A stretch of 64,000 nt of DNA from Pseudo-nitzschia pungens (taxonomy: Eukaryota; Bacillariophyta; Bacillariophyceae; Bacillariales; Bacillariaceae), in assembly GCA_037355855.1 (NCBI GenBank), contig CM074760.1, forward strand, positions 5,014,501 through 5,078,500. The letters are read 5' to 3'. The notes beneath the pieces were generated by a model. That model did no database searches, was not told where the DNA came from, and saw nothing but the letters and a program-made list of their open reading frames with translations. Positions 43,842-54,766 of the stretch are shown one piece after another. The position numbers and the translations under genes are program-made. Each line of letters begins with the position of its first letter. Within the stretch, counting starts at the first letter, position 1.

Positions 43842-44284
43842 TATTACGAGAGACGAACTGTCCAGGATTAAAACATACGAGAAGATGATTTTGAGCAACA
43901 TAGTAGTTGATGCGTGGTGTGGTGCCGCTTCCATGTCGATCGCGCTGCTCCTTAATTGCGTCTCGTATAGCAATCAGTCGGTCAGCGACAGGTTGAACAG
44001 GTAATTCAATTTTCTTCACAAAATGGAAAAGAAATTCTATTTGAAATCCGGGTACCGGGTACATTAGCAAGACTACGGTATGGGACGCTTGCTAGTTGTT
44101 GATTGAATGGGAGTCCATTTTTCTGCTTTTCAAAGTCCAATGTCTAGTTTTCTATCATCAAATTGCGTCGAATGTTCGAGTCTAATGTTTGGTACTATTT
44201 TCTAGGTGTACGTTCAACGAGTGCTTCACATCAAGCGACCAGTTAGAATTCAATGGATGGAGGACATTGTACCATTGTTTTTGT
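43842..44284. other. Convergent 3' region of the TrmB fusion and FabI
   Basis: No gene or notable repeat is seen. Confidence 0.5.
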
Positions 44285-45558
44285 TTAGTCCTCTCTTTGC
44301 ATAGCAATACTGTCGAGGGCCATTCCCATAGCGTGGAGACCGTTGTCGACGTACAATGTGACACCAGTGACGGAACGAGCCATAGGAGAGCACAAGAAAA
44401 GACCCGAGTTACCAACATCGTCGCTGTACAAATCTTGGGCCATGGGAGCATTGGCAATGGAGTAGTCGACAGCGTATTCAATGAAACTCTTCTTGCCAGG
44501 TTCCTTTCCGATGGCGGTGGCAGCTCGCGATTTGAGAGGTCCTGCACTGATGGTGTTGACACGCATTCCAAACTTGCGGCCAGCTTCGAAGGCGAGGGTT
44601 CGGGTATCACTCTCGAGTTGTGCCTTGGCAGAAGACATACCACCACCGTATCCAGGGATGACCTTTTCGGATGCAATGTAAGTCAAGGAAAGGGCGCTGG
44701 ATCCTTCGTTCATGATGGGTCCGAAGTTCTGGACGAGGGAAACGAAGGAGTAGGCAGAGGCAGAGGAGGCAGCCAAGTATCCCTTTCGGGTAGTTTCGAG
44801 AAGGGGCTTTGTGACCTCGGGTCCGTTGGCAAGAGAGTGGACAAGAATGTCGATCTTACCGTAATCAGCCTCGACAGCCTTGGCAACTTCCGAAATGGAG
44901 AATCCCTCGAGTCCCTTGTATCGCTTGTTTTCCTTGATTTCGTCGGGAATGTCTTCGGGTCCGTCGAAGACCGCATCGAGAGGGTAAACCTTAGCAATTT
45001 CCATTTTTCCTCCGCTGGGGAGCACCGAGTCGTCATCGAAGTTACCTCTCTTCAGTCCCATTTGGAAAATTTTCAGGATTGGAGGCCAGGTTCCAACAAT
45101 GATTGTGGCTCCCTTGTCGGCAAGGGCCTTGGCAATGGCCCATCCGTATCCGGTGGAATCTCCGACTCCAGCAATGAAGGCAACCTTTCCGGTCAAGTCG
45201 GTAGGATCCTTCGATGGTTCATCGGCGGCATCGAACAGAGGGGATGGAGCGTAGGTCGATTCCGATCGTGCAGCGGTTCTTCCAACAGCTTCATGGCATA
45301 GATTGGTGTGTCAACGAATGAAAAATCATGCACAATCGACAATATCACGGTCGTGACGACAAAACCAGTACACATAGATAATCCAAAGGTGAGTACGTTG
45401 GCAAAACACGAAGTACCCGATACAACATGGAAGACATGATTCGTATGTCTATCACCGCCACTGTCCGTCCGACACCTACCTCGGGAAGGCGCAAAGGCGG
45501 TCGACGAGAGGACCAAGGAGCTCAAGGCAACAAGGAGGAGAGAATGACGGAACATCAT
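44285..45558 (-). CDS. fabI: Enoyl-[acyl-carrier-protein] reductase (NADH), plastid
   Basis: Exon 1 (45558-45480) encodes a signal peptide ending SSTAFAPSR, the AFAP motif that sends diatom proteins into the complex plastid. Exon 2 (45288-44285) follows a 191-base intron (GTAGGT donor, GAAG acceptor), giving 360 residues. The enzyme reduces trans-2-enoyl-ACP in plastid fatty acid synthesis. Visible features include the NAD-binding start [20 protein letters not shown], the HSLANGPEV segment, and the catalytic Tyr and Lys in [38 protein letters not shown] and the [10 protein letters not shown] end are also present. The layout matches the long plant type of FabI, which has an insertion before the ILVHSLAN region. 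Confidence 0.93.
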
Positions 45559-46735
45559 GGTGACCTGCTATTGTATCTCTTTGTTGGTGCTGTGCCAAAA
45601 TATAGATAAACTATGATGCGTCGTAGGAAAAGCTTTCGTAGCTTTTGGACTTCTACTGGTACTGGTACTGGTAGCACGTCGACAGTTGAGAAGGGTTGTA
45701 GCCGATCGGCGGAGGATACGAGTTGATTTTTTGGGGTGTCGCAGGTTCTCACAATGCCGAAACAGTGTGATGTCTCCTCTCCTTCTTGTGACGTAGGTGG
45801 AAATTTTAAATTAGAGCGCGCCCCGCCAATCGAGGTGACGTGAAACGGCGAAAACACGCACGTTGGCAAAAACTACGGAGATTTGTACAAGTGACTTACC
45901 TCCCTTTCGTACTGTACGATACGGAAATTACAAACTGTGTGGATCCAACAAGTAAAGTAGTAAGATTACCTCGGGAAAGGATACAAGTATGATATATGGC
46001 TAGAAAATAAATTCAGTGGTAGTAGTACAAATGAAGTCAAAGCTTGCTACAATCTATGAGGCACAAAGTCTAACAACAGCATCTTTTATCCTACTACTAG
46101 CGTCCATTGCAAAAAAGTATTGATCCTAATTTCTCCTTGTTTCAATGCTTTTATCAATATTATTTGTACGCAAGAAAATACTCGAGGAACTGTTCATTAC
46201 TACAGAGCAAGAAGTCAAAGAACTCCAAAATTTCTTTGTGCTCTATTTACATGTACGGTATGAATTTGGTCACTATTAACTTCTAAAACTTCAGGGACAA
46301 AGAGTGTTTGGCATCATCTTTATCGTACGTACAAAGGATATGAGCTTTGAGTTTCTACGACAAGATCAATCCAGTCCCATTTTAGTCTTGCGTCGTCCGG
46401 AAATTTTCACCAATTTTTCCGGAGACACCACACACGTCAGTCAGCCATCGTAATGCGACGCGGGGAGCCTCTCGTTATTCTCTTTTTTGTCTGGTACTAA
46501 TGGGATGGCTACCCTGCAGATAGTACTAATACCGGGTAAGCTTACTTGACGACCGCGCTCACTCACCACTTTGAGTCGTCAGTTGGTGCTGCGATGATGA
46601 TTCACCAATTCGATGAGAACCAGCACCCATCAAATCATCAAGAAAGAACGGCACGAGCCAAGTAATTCCATACGACACCCTTCTCTCACTGCCCGGAGAT
46701 AGTTTAGAACCACAATACAACTACTGAATAGCACC
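45559..46735. other. Divergent promoter region of FabI and a small plastid-type gene
   Basis: About 1.2 kb without a credible gene. A (TACTGG)n-like CAGTACCAGTACCAG run lies near 45655-45672 on the complementary strand. Confidence 0.5.
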
Positions 46736-47173
46736 ATGTTCCAACGACTTCTGCTAATCGTCCTCTTGGCCGTCGCTGCCATCAGCAGCATCGATGTATG
46801 TACCTAGGTCTACGATGATGAAAGACTGTCTTTTGGAGAGCATTACCGATATCATGCACACGGTAGTAGAATTCTGACCCACGTGTCTCACCCGTTTTTT
46901 TCGTTTCGTTCTACATGAAAGGCCTTCACTATCATCCCCGCCTCCAAGTCGGTGACCTCCACGAGCCTCTTCGGATGCCGTATCAACGCCAAGAAGGAGA
47001 AGATCAAGCGAAACAGAGAAAACATGCGCAAATTTTCTTCCCCTGGAAAGCGTGGAACCAGCAGAAGAAAGATCTTGAAGAAGGCCCAAGCCAGCGAACA
47101 GCGCCAACGAGAGAACGAATTCATCAACAAGTGCTTCATCACCGGACCCGACGCCGAAGATGCCGAAGAATAA
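46736..47173 (+). CDS. Small basic protein with plastid-type leader
   Basis: Exon 1 (46736-46795) encodes a signal peptide, MFQRLLLIVLLAVAAISSID. A 126-base intron (GTATGT donor, GAAAG acceptor) follows, and exon 2 (46922-47173) starts AFTIIPASKS. The A-F junction after the hydrophobic core fits the diatom plastid import motif. The mature part, about 80 residues, is strongly basic and helical (CRINAKKEKIKRNRENMRKF, SPGKRGTSRRKILKKAQ) and ends in an acidic EDAEE. Size, charge and targeting suggest a plastid ribosome-associated or RNA-binding protein, but I do not recognise the family. Total 103 residues. Confidence 0.65.
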
Positions 47174-47972
47174 ATTTTTCCTTAGTAGTTGAATGCATCA
47201 CCTTACAGTTTCTCGTGGCTTCCTCTTGGGATTCGATTGATTCTTCCGTTTTGAAACGGAGTGCCTCTCCACCTAATTCAGGACTCGTTTCTGGGTAAGG
47301 GGTACAGTAGTGATGCATGTTCTGTAGATATTTCGAGATGAACAACGAAAGATGAGAAGGCACGTTATCGACATTGACTGACAGAAACAGAGATAATTTG
47401 CTTTGTGAAGTAGTACAAAAATTAAAGCGACAGTACATCCGGCACTGCCTTAAAATTGACTTGCGCTTGAGCATTTCTTCGCTACGATACAGTTGGCGAA
47501 CGAAATGCTTGATTGCGGCTCGATTTTTCTATTGTGTAGAATACAGCAGTTCCGATCCGAGGGAAGAAGTCCCATACCATCACTATGGGTGTATCGTTCT
47601 ATTTGGCGCAACGGAACAACACCTGTAGTGATTCCAACTACACGTACAAAACGAGTCTTAGTCGGAAGCAACTTTACACCGTTCTAGTCGTCTTGAGTAC
47701 AAGCTACATTTTCTTCTTAAAACATGAAGATCGCACGGGTTGATTACAGCGTCGAAAATTAAGGATCTATGGTTTGCTTCATTTGAATGTTATGTTGTAT
47801 ATTTTGTCAATGAAATCCCTATCGGCTGCTAAGCAGCAGCACCATAAAGAGCTATGCTCTGCAGCGTGATTATTCTTCGTCGACACGCTGGCTGACAGGA
47901 CCGCTGTCGGCACTGACCAATCCAACTTGTCCTCGTCCTCGGACAGTCGAGCCCATGGGATTCGGTTGAGAC
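47174..47972. other. Convergent 3' region, no gene recognised
   Basis: Short frames exist on both strands but none shows a conserved motif. The minus-strand frame at 47976-47779 overlaps the last bases of chorismate synthase in another frame. Confidence 0.45.
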
Positions 47973-49318
47973 TCAAAGGGGGCTTCGTTTTCGAATAGTT
48001 CGCACTGAGCCTTTTGCATCATGAGTAGCATCGGTCAATGTCAAAGCGACCATGGCTTCCACCATGGGCACGGCGCGTGGCAAAACGCATGGGTCGTGGC
48101 GACCCTTGCCACGGAGTTCTACCTCCTTTCCGTCTCGTGTTACGGTAGACTAGTTGGAGAATCGTCGAGAAAATAGGTCGGGGTATTCGTGAGATATATT
48201 TGGGCGCTCATGGGAAGCCAATGGAATATTGAATCGAACTTTGTGGAAATAATGTTGCAGATTGTTTGGGATTTGCTTTTGCTTACCTGAGCTTGTCCAA
48301 TTGTAGACGTTGGCTTGAAGGCCACTCGGACAACGATGTTTTCTCCGTTGCTGATTCCTCCTTGGATACCACCGGATCTGTTGGTTTTGGTTCGGGTGGC
48401 ACCGGTTTCGGGATCGATGTAAAATTCATCGTTGTGGTCCTTTCCAGACAACAAAGTTCCCTCGAATCCATCACCCGACTCGAAACCCTTGGCGGCAGGA
48501 ATGGACATGCATGCCTTGGCGAGGTCCGCTTCGAGCTTGTCAAAGACCGGCGATCCAAGACCCGCGGGAACATTTCTGGCAACGCAAGTGACAACACCGC
48601 CGATCGAGTTTCCGGCCTTTCGAATCTCGTCGATGCGGGCCAACATTTTGTCGGCGCTGGCTTCGTCCGGGCATCGAACCATGTTGGAATCGACGTCTTC
48701 CATGGTGAATGTGTCGTGGTCAACATTTTCGGCCTCGATGTCTTGCACCTTTGAAACGTAAGCCAAGACCTCGATGTTGTTGTACATTTTCAAGATTTTC
48801 CGGGCGACGGCACCGGCGGCGACCCGACCAATGGTCTCCCTGGCAGACGATCGGCCTCCACCGGCGATAGCACGGACGCCGTACTTGGAATCGTAGGTTG
48901 CGTCGGCGTGCGATGGTCGGTAGGCAACATTCATATCGTTCTCGAGATAATCTTGCGATCGCTGATCTTTGTTTCGAACCAACATAGCAATCGGGGTACC
49001 GAGAGTGATATCTTCTGGGTTGAGGCCGGACATGATTTCGACGGCATCGGCTTCGTTGCGGGGTGTAGTGATGCGCGATTGACCCGGACGACGCCTGTCC
49101 AAATCTTTCTGTACATCTTCTCGCGTCAGGTGGATACGGGGAGGGCATCCATCTAAAGTTACACCTACACCCCCTCCGTGGGATTCTCCCCACGTCGAAA
49201 TGCGGAAGGTGCGTCCAAAGGTATTGCCCGTTCCCATTGTCATGGGGGAACGGGATAGACCGACAACCGAGTCCACCTGGACCAGCAGGAGCGCCGCGAG
49301 AACAGAAGCAGAAAACAT
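47973..49318 (-). CDS. aroC: Chorismate synthase
   Basis: Exon 1 is 49318-48287 and exon 2 is 48149-47973, joined across a 137-base intron (GTAAGC donor, ACTAG acceptor). The total is 402 residues. The ATG at 49318 opens a signal peptide ([20 protein letters not shown]), consistent with plastid targeting, though the cleavage site shows Gly-Leu, not Ala-Phe. The mature enzyme has all the signatures: [78 protein letters not shown], and in exon 2 [18 protein letters not shown]. It makes chorismate from EPSP, the last step of the shikimate pathway, and needs reduced FMN. Confidence 0.94.
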
Positions 49319-50020
49319 GATGGAAGTGAAAAACACCGAGATTGTCGTCTATTGCGTTCCTGCTTTCGTGTTTATTTTTTTGTCAGACTGTTGACGGCGA
49401 TCCAATAAAAGGAGAACGATCGTGTCTTCTTCGAGTGATGATGATGTGAACCAAGTCGAAGAAGGTACAAGTACAAAAACCCTTTCCTGTACTGGTACGG
49501 GTACGTATTCACCCATCCTCCAAGATCTACGGCTGTGATTTTGTATTTGAACCTTGTTCTCGATGGAGCCGATTCTTTCGTCCAAAATGATGGCAGATAA
49601 GTCAAAAGAGAACACAAAGAATGTCGTGTGTCCGCCGTCCGCTTTGCACGCACGTTTGATTTTTGATGACACGAGCCATCGACTCATTCGACCCTCCAAA
49701 GCCCAAAAATTCAATTGTTGGGACAGAGATGAGATTTTTTTGCGATCGTCGAGATGAAAAGTGACAATGATCGAATGAATGAATCCGGACGACTTCTCGT
49801 CTCTAGTGTTATTTCTTCCCGTTTCCCGTCGATAGCATCACCCGATTGACTTTGTTGACCCCACGTTACCCACCGTTGCCGGTCAATTATTGTAGACTGC
49901 CTTTTGCGCCGAAGATACTCTCGAAACTTCGAACCGCAGTACTTTCAAATAAATCGTCATCCAAATAAGACGCGACGAGTTTTCGACATCAAAATACTTT
50001 TTTTTCCGTTTGGTATCGAA
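49319..50020. other. Divergent promoter region of chorismate synthase and cyclophilin
   Basis: No gene is visible. A CTACTTCTT..GGTAC-type run lies near 49470-49505. No clear TATA box is seen. Confidence 0.45.
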
Positions 50021-51099
50021 ATGTCGACGAGCGCTGCATTGGAAAACCCGAATGCGCCCTGGTCGTATGTGAAGTTCGACACCAGCATCGGTACTTTTGT
50101 CGTGGAACTTTATCACAAACATACTCCGAGGACTTGCTACAATATAGCTGCATTGGCCCATGCCGGATACTACGATGGTAAGTGATTGATTGATCTTGGT
50201 GGAATGCTATTCTCGGAGAACCCTACCTCTCGTCTCTCGTTTGGATTGAACGCAGACGCCGACTCACAATTCGTCACGATTGTACGATGCGTTAGGCACA
50301 ATATTTCACAGAATCATTCGGGATTTCATGGTGCAAGGAGGAGACCCAACGGGTACGGGGCGTGGTGGGGAGTCGGTCTATGGAGGAAAATTCGAGGACG
50401 AGATAACGAGGAATCTGAAGCACACCGGAGCCGGTGTTTTGGTGAGTGCGCACCCACCCATGGTCTTTCGAATGATTTCAATGGACAGAAGACGCAGATT
50501 TTACTCACGACCAGTTCTCCCGTCATCCTCAAACGTGGAATTCAATCATTACCCAGTCGATGGCAAATTCAGGTGAGTGAGTCAACCCCGATCCCGGCAC
50601 AAATCTTCTCGAATGAATCTTGTCGAAACGAAGATCCTTTCGCACTGTCTAACTGATTGCAAACGGAAATGGACATTGACACTTTTCGCGTATTAGGTCC
50701 AAACACGAACGGAAGGTGAGTGAAGTGGCTCTGACCGTTGATTATTGTTTGAAAATGTATATGGAACCAGCGAGACCACCGAGACGAGACCAACTCAATT
50801 TTTTGCCTGTTGCATCGCTGTTGTCGAACGAACGCGAAACCAAAAAAACCAAACGCAGTCAATTCTTCATCACCCTGAAGCCAACCCCGTGGCTCGACAA
50901 CAAGCACACGATTTTCGGCAGAATCTACAGCGGCATGGGTGTTGTGCAGCGCATGGGGATGGTTGCCACCGACAAGGACGACAAACCAAAGAACGCCATC
51001 ACGATTCACAAGGCCAGGCCGTACCGAGGGATCCCACCGATGAACGAGGCGTCCAGTGACGGTGCCCCTTCGATGTTGCGAATCGAAGCGGGGCGCTAA
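50021..51099 (+). CDS. PPIL1-like cyclophilin (peptidyl-prolyl isomerase) with two microexons
   Basis: Five exons are inferred: 50021-50177, 50296-50441, 50557-50572 (16 bases), 50697-50715 (19 bases) and 50859-51099. All four introns have GT-AG ends, and the join keeps frame over 192 residues. The protein reads [20 protein letters not shown] at the start, [34 protein letters not shown], then SMANSGPNTNGSQFFITL across the microexons, and [15 protein letters not shown]. These include the isomerase residues (HRIIRDF, QGGDP, SQFFIT). The closest type is PPIL1, a spliceosomal cyclophilin of about 166 residues. A C-terminal extension of about 25 residues ([12 protein letters not shown]...) is extra. 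Confidence 0.9.
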
Positions 51100-51330
51100 A
51101 ACCAATCGAAGGTTTCCACCGAGCATTCCGTCGGAGCTTTCTGCCACGGAACAACAATGCATTCGGATTTCTAACACTCGACTGATCACTCTACAGTCTG
51201 TAGCAACACGTGATCAAGCCTAAGAATAGGAACACTCCTCGCAATCACGCAGTGCAGTAAGGTTACGTAGTAGTGGACCTCTACTATTTGTAATACTATA
51301 TAATAATGTAATACAATAACAATAGTATTA

Positions 51331-52947
51331 TTATATAGGTGCCGGGATCAGCTGGCTTCCGCCGCGGTCGTGAGCTTGGCCTTCTTTTTGCGTCGTTTCC
51401 CCCGCTCCTTGGCAATTTCCACCCGCTCCACACGATTCCAGGGTTGGTCGGACGCCGCCGGTCCCCTGGTTTCGTTCTCCTTTTTGGAGCACCGGATTGC
51501 CAAAGTCGTCCTTTTCTAGGATCGTGCTCGGCATGGCAATGCTTTCGCCGGAGGCCACGACCTGGAGTGCCCGGATGGCCCCCGAGGCGTCCCTGGGAAT
51601 GGCACTGGCAACGGCTGCGGTTGCGGTCGCCGTGCTTCCGTCGCACGGAACGTCGTATCGAACGAGGTAGTCGGGATCCTTGGTCAAGACCGTCAATACC
51701 GTTGTTTCGTTTTTGCTTCGGCGGTCGGAAAACTCCACCGCCAGGGGCTGCGAGGGGCAGTCGATGCTGCCGAGCAGTTCGAGTGACGATGCGTCCGCGT
51801 CGCCGCTGCCGTCGCCGTTGCTACGGATGCGGATTTGGTAGAGGCTCACCCGCTTGGAATCGTCGAAGATCACCGCCACCCTGGTGCCGCACGAGCTCGC
51901 GACAATGGCGGTTGGGATCTCGGTGGAGACGGTGGACAGGCAGCCGACCTCGGTGTGGGTGGAAAGATTCCACAACCGGATGGTTCGATCTCCCCCGCAG
52001 GAGACCACCATCGGAACAGGAGACGACGATGACGACGACGACGACGACGAATTCGACGACTCGGACGGGGCAATGAGAGCCAGGCCGGTAACGTAGGCCG
52101 TGTGTCCCAGCAAGAATCCCTCGACGACGGTCGACTCCGGAAAGCGGCTGATGCGGATCTTTTCGTCCCGGTCCGACGTCAGGAGCAGGGCTTGTTGCTC
52201 CTCATCGGTTCCATTCGCATTGGGACTTGCATCGACAATGGCAATGTCCGTGAGCATGCTGGCCGTGTGTCCCAGCAGGAGCTTTTGTCCCCTCGATTCG
52301 AGGTTGTAGGCGTACGAGTCCCCCGCCACGTCTCCCGAGATCAAGACCGTCTTGCGTTCGCGTTTGCCGCTTTTGCTTTCTCCGGCGGGGAGCGTGGCAA
52401 AGACAAAGCAGCTCACCCGTTTCGGCGTGCGGTAGCTCAGGCAAGGGGATTGCGTGAGCTCGCTCGGGTTTTGGTCCACCGTGGGCGTGGGCGTGTGAAT
52501 GTGCGTGTACTCATAGATGTCCATGGATTTGTTGTTTCTGGAAACCACGCACCGCAGCGTCGTGCTCGCGGAATCCTTGGGTTCGCCGCCGGTGATGGCT
52601 ACGGCGCAGATTTCGTTCAGTTCGTCGTTGTTCGAGGATTGTTGCTTTCGGGGTTGGTTTTCTGTTTCCGCTTGTTGTTGTTGTTGTTGGTCGCCATCTG
52701 GTTCCCCTTTGCTGTTGTTGTTGTTGTTGTTATCATTCTTGTTTTCGTCGCCCTCGTTCGTGTTGCTGTCGGTGCTTGCGATTTCCGGCGGGGATGCGGC
52801 TTTGGATTCCTCGTTGGACGATGGCAAGAGTTCCACGATGGTCCCCTTGTCGTCGTTGTCGTCGGAACTTCCGTCAAACACCAGAAACGCTCGATCCTTG
52901 AGCCCAACGAGGAAATACTCCTCGTGACGGTCGATGAGGTGCCTCAT
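51331..52947 (-). CDS. Trm82/WDR4-like WD40 protein, tRNA m7G methyltransferase subunit
   Basis: Start chosen at ATG 52947 (MRHLIDRHEEYFLVGLKDRA). The frame is open to an ATG at 53214, but that extension includes an intergenic-type word at 53113. A disordered Asn/Gln/Ser segment lies near residues 60-110. WD40 blades follow: VLISGDVAGDSYAYNL, GHTASMLTDIAI, LLTSDRDEKIRISRFPESTV, GHTAYVTGLAL and SCGGDRTIRLWNLSTH. The GH.SMLTD and ADRDEKIR-like motifs are diagnostic of Trm82/WDR4, which stabilises the catalytic Trm8/METTL1 subunit for m7G46. The C-terminus appears frameshifted at an A5 run (51481-51485). One base fewer would give a basic tail, PWNRVERVEIAKERGKRR and on, ending at 51348. Confidence 0.8.
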   Translation of the reverse strand: MRHLIDRHEEYFLVGLKDRAFLVFDGSSDDNDDKGTIVELLPSSNEESKAASPPEIASTDSNTNEGDENKNDNNNNNNSKGEPDGDQQQQQQAETENQPRKQQSSNNDELNEICAVAITGGEPKDSASTTLRCVVSRNNKSMDIYEYTHIHTPTPTVDQNPSELTQSPCLSYRTPKRVSCFVFATLPAGESKSGKRERKTVLISGDVAGDSYAYNLESRGQKLLLGHTASMLTDIAIVDASPNANGTDEEQQALLLTSDRDEKIRISRFPESTVVEGFLLGHTAYVTGLALIAPSESSNSSSSSSSSSSPVPMVVSCGGDRTIRLWNLSTHTEVGCLSTVSTEIPTAIVASSCGTRVAVIFDDSKRVSLYQIRIRSNGDGSGDADASSLELLGSIDCPSQPLAVEFSDRRSKNETTVLTVLTKDPDYLVRYDVPCDGSTATATAAVASAIPRDASGAIRALQVVASGESIAMPSTILEKDDFGNPVLQKGERNQGTGGVRPTLESCGAGGNCQGAGETTQKEGQAHDRGGSQLIPAPI

Positions 52948-54766
52948 TGTATATTTCGAGATTGGGTGCGTGTAGTTTTTTGATTGAGAAAGGGTTTGTT
53001 GGAAGTAAGGGTCTACCGTACCGGACTGTATCGCTGAAGCCTTTCGTCGCCGCTGGGTCCCAATGATGCGATGCCAATTACGAAGTAAGTTGCTTCGTAT
53101 TTGTCGTTGCGGTAACCTTACCAGGTAGCATAGGGTGGACGAACGAACCGTCGATGGTTGTTCGATGGACGATCGACAGATCCAATCAATCACCAAGTTT
53201 TGTTGACAATTCATTCATTCGTCCATTTATTTTTGCATGAGAAAAAAAAAAGGAAAAAGAAAAAAAAACTATCGAAATTGCGTTTGTGGTGCCGGAGTGT
53301 CGTCGCTTTTGAAGGGTCGACGTTCAGACGTGAATTTTGGCAGTACCGCATCCTGGTCGTGACTCGACTCAATCCTGTCGTGACACTTACCGGAAGAGCC
53401 TGTTTGGAGGGCGTTCGAGTTTCGTTGCGTTGCGTTGCGTTGCGTTGCGTACATCGGTGCGCTCTGTTCGTGTACTTCGTAAATTTACTACACGTACGTG
53501 TAGTTATACCAGTGCGAAGGTTTCGCTCACTCCGAATGCACGGTCGCGCACTCCAATTGTCCAAATGTGACCGTTGCGCGAGGAACACAAAAAAAACACA
53601 AAACTCACAACATCCGGAACCTCACCAACCCAACAGTTGTACGTACGTGTAAAATTGCTGTAATTACCGGCAATATAACGGTGAATACGGGTGGGAGTAC
53701 AAACCGTACGTTGTTGTACGTACAAAACTGATTGACTCCACTCAGAGATAAAAATTCCCATCCCGCACCGCAAAATGATTTTTCGAAGGAATGAATCACG
53801 GTGCGACCAGTTAAGTACGAGGACAAAAAAGTAACCGTACGAAGTCTTATTAAAAAAACAAGCATTTGAGGGAGTACCTTACCGCTACCGGTACGTAAGG
53901 TTAACTAATCACTTCATTTCGTAAATAGAAGTAACTACGAGTAAGTAACTTAACTCTCGAGTTGCGTTACGAAGTTTGTTTTGGTGCGGTGAGTGAAAAG
54001 TGAATATTCTGGTAAGTTACTTGTACGGTAGTGACCGACGACTCGTAACTAAACCTTACCGTAATCTTACTCCTGCCTCCGTTCTGTGTGGTAGTAACCT
54101 TAGTAGTAGTTTGTAGTACTATTTTACCTACCTCTCGTTTCGCACTTCGTACGAGTACCGGTACGACTGGAGAGATTATTGTAACTTACTCGTAGTGTCT
54201 ATCTTCTATCTATCTACTCCAACTACGGTTATCACATTACCGAAAGGTTACTGGGCAGATCCTCCGTCGGCATTCACAAACCCAACCTTGTGCCTGCTTG
54301 TACTCGTGCCGGTACTGCATCGATTCAGTCCACTCTATTCTCTCTGCTCTGCCACTGTGGGAATAAATCCAAGTGCACACATACCGTACGGTAACAGTCA
54401 TTGTTGTTCTTTGTTTGGTTCTTCATTCATTCGATCGATCGATCGCTTGCTTGCTTGCTTCTTCATTCGTTCATTCATTCATAGGTTGGTTATAATCTCG
54501 GAGAGCAAAACTGAGTGTAGCCGCCATTGGAGAGAACGAAAGGAAGATAGAAAGAAAGAAAGCGAGAAAGAAAAAAACACGCTACAATCATCACACCACA
54601 GCGTCGCTTCTTGCAGTCGTCCAAACAACAACTGTACAGGCATTCTTATTTTTTGTGGAAACAACAACAAGCGCCAGAACAGCAAAAATTCCGGCAAAAG
54701 AGTTACCATCTTTGCCGAAACTATCACGTCGGACGCAATTTCCGCGGTGTTCTATCGGAGTCCATC
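52948..54766. other. Divergent promoter region of the Trm82-like gene and CK2 alpha
   Basis: About 1.8 kb without a credible gene. It has TGCGT pentamer repeats (53423-53449), CATTCATT/GATC/GCTT tetranucleotide runs (54425-54482) and GAAA runs (54541-54577). It also has several copies of the recurrent TAACCTTAC/GTAAGGTTA word (53113, 53895, 54052, 54095). Confidence 0.5.

Noticed and set aside
44189..45301. 370-codon plus-strand open frame over FabI
   Set aside because: It is antisense to a complete, strongly conserved FabI exon and shows no family of its own.
52102..52983. 293-codon plus-strand open frame over the Trm82-like gene
   Set aside because: It is antisense to clear WD40 blades; its hydrophobic runs come from complementary Asn/Asp codons.
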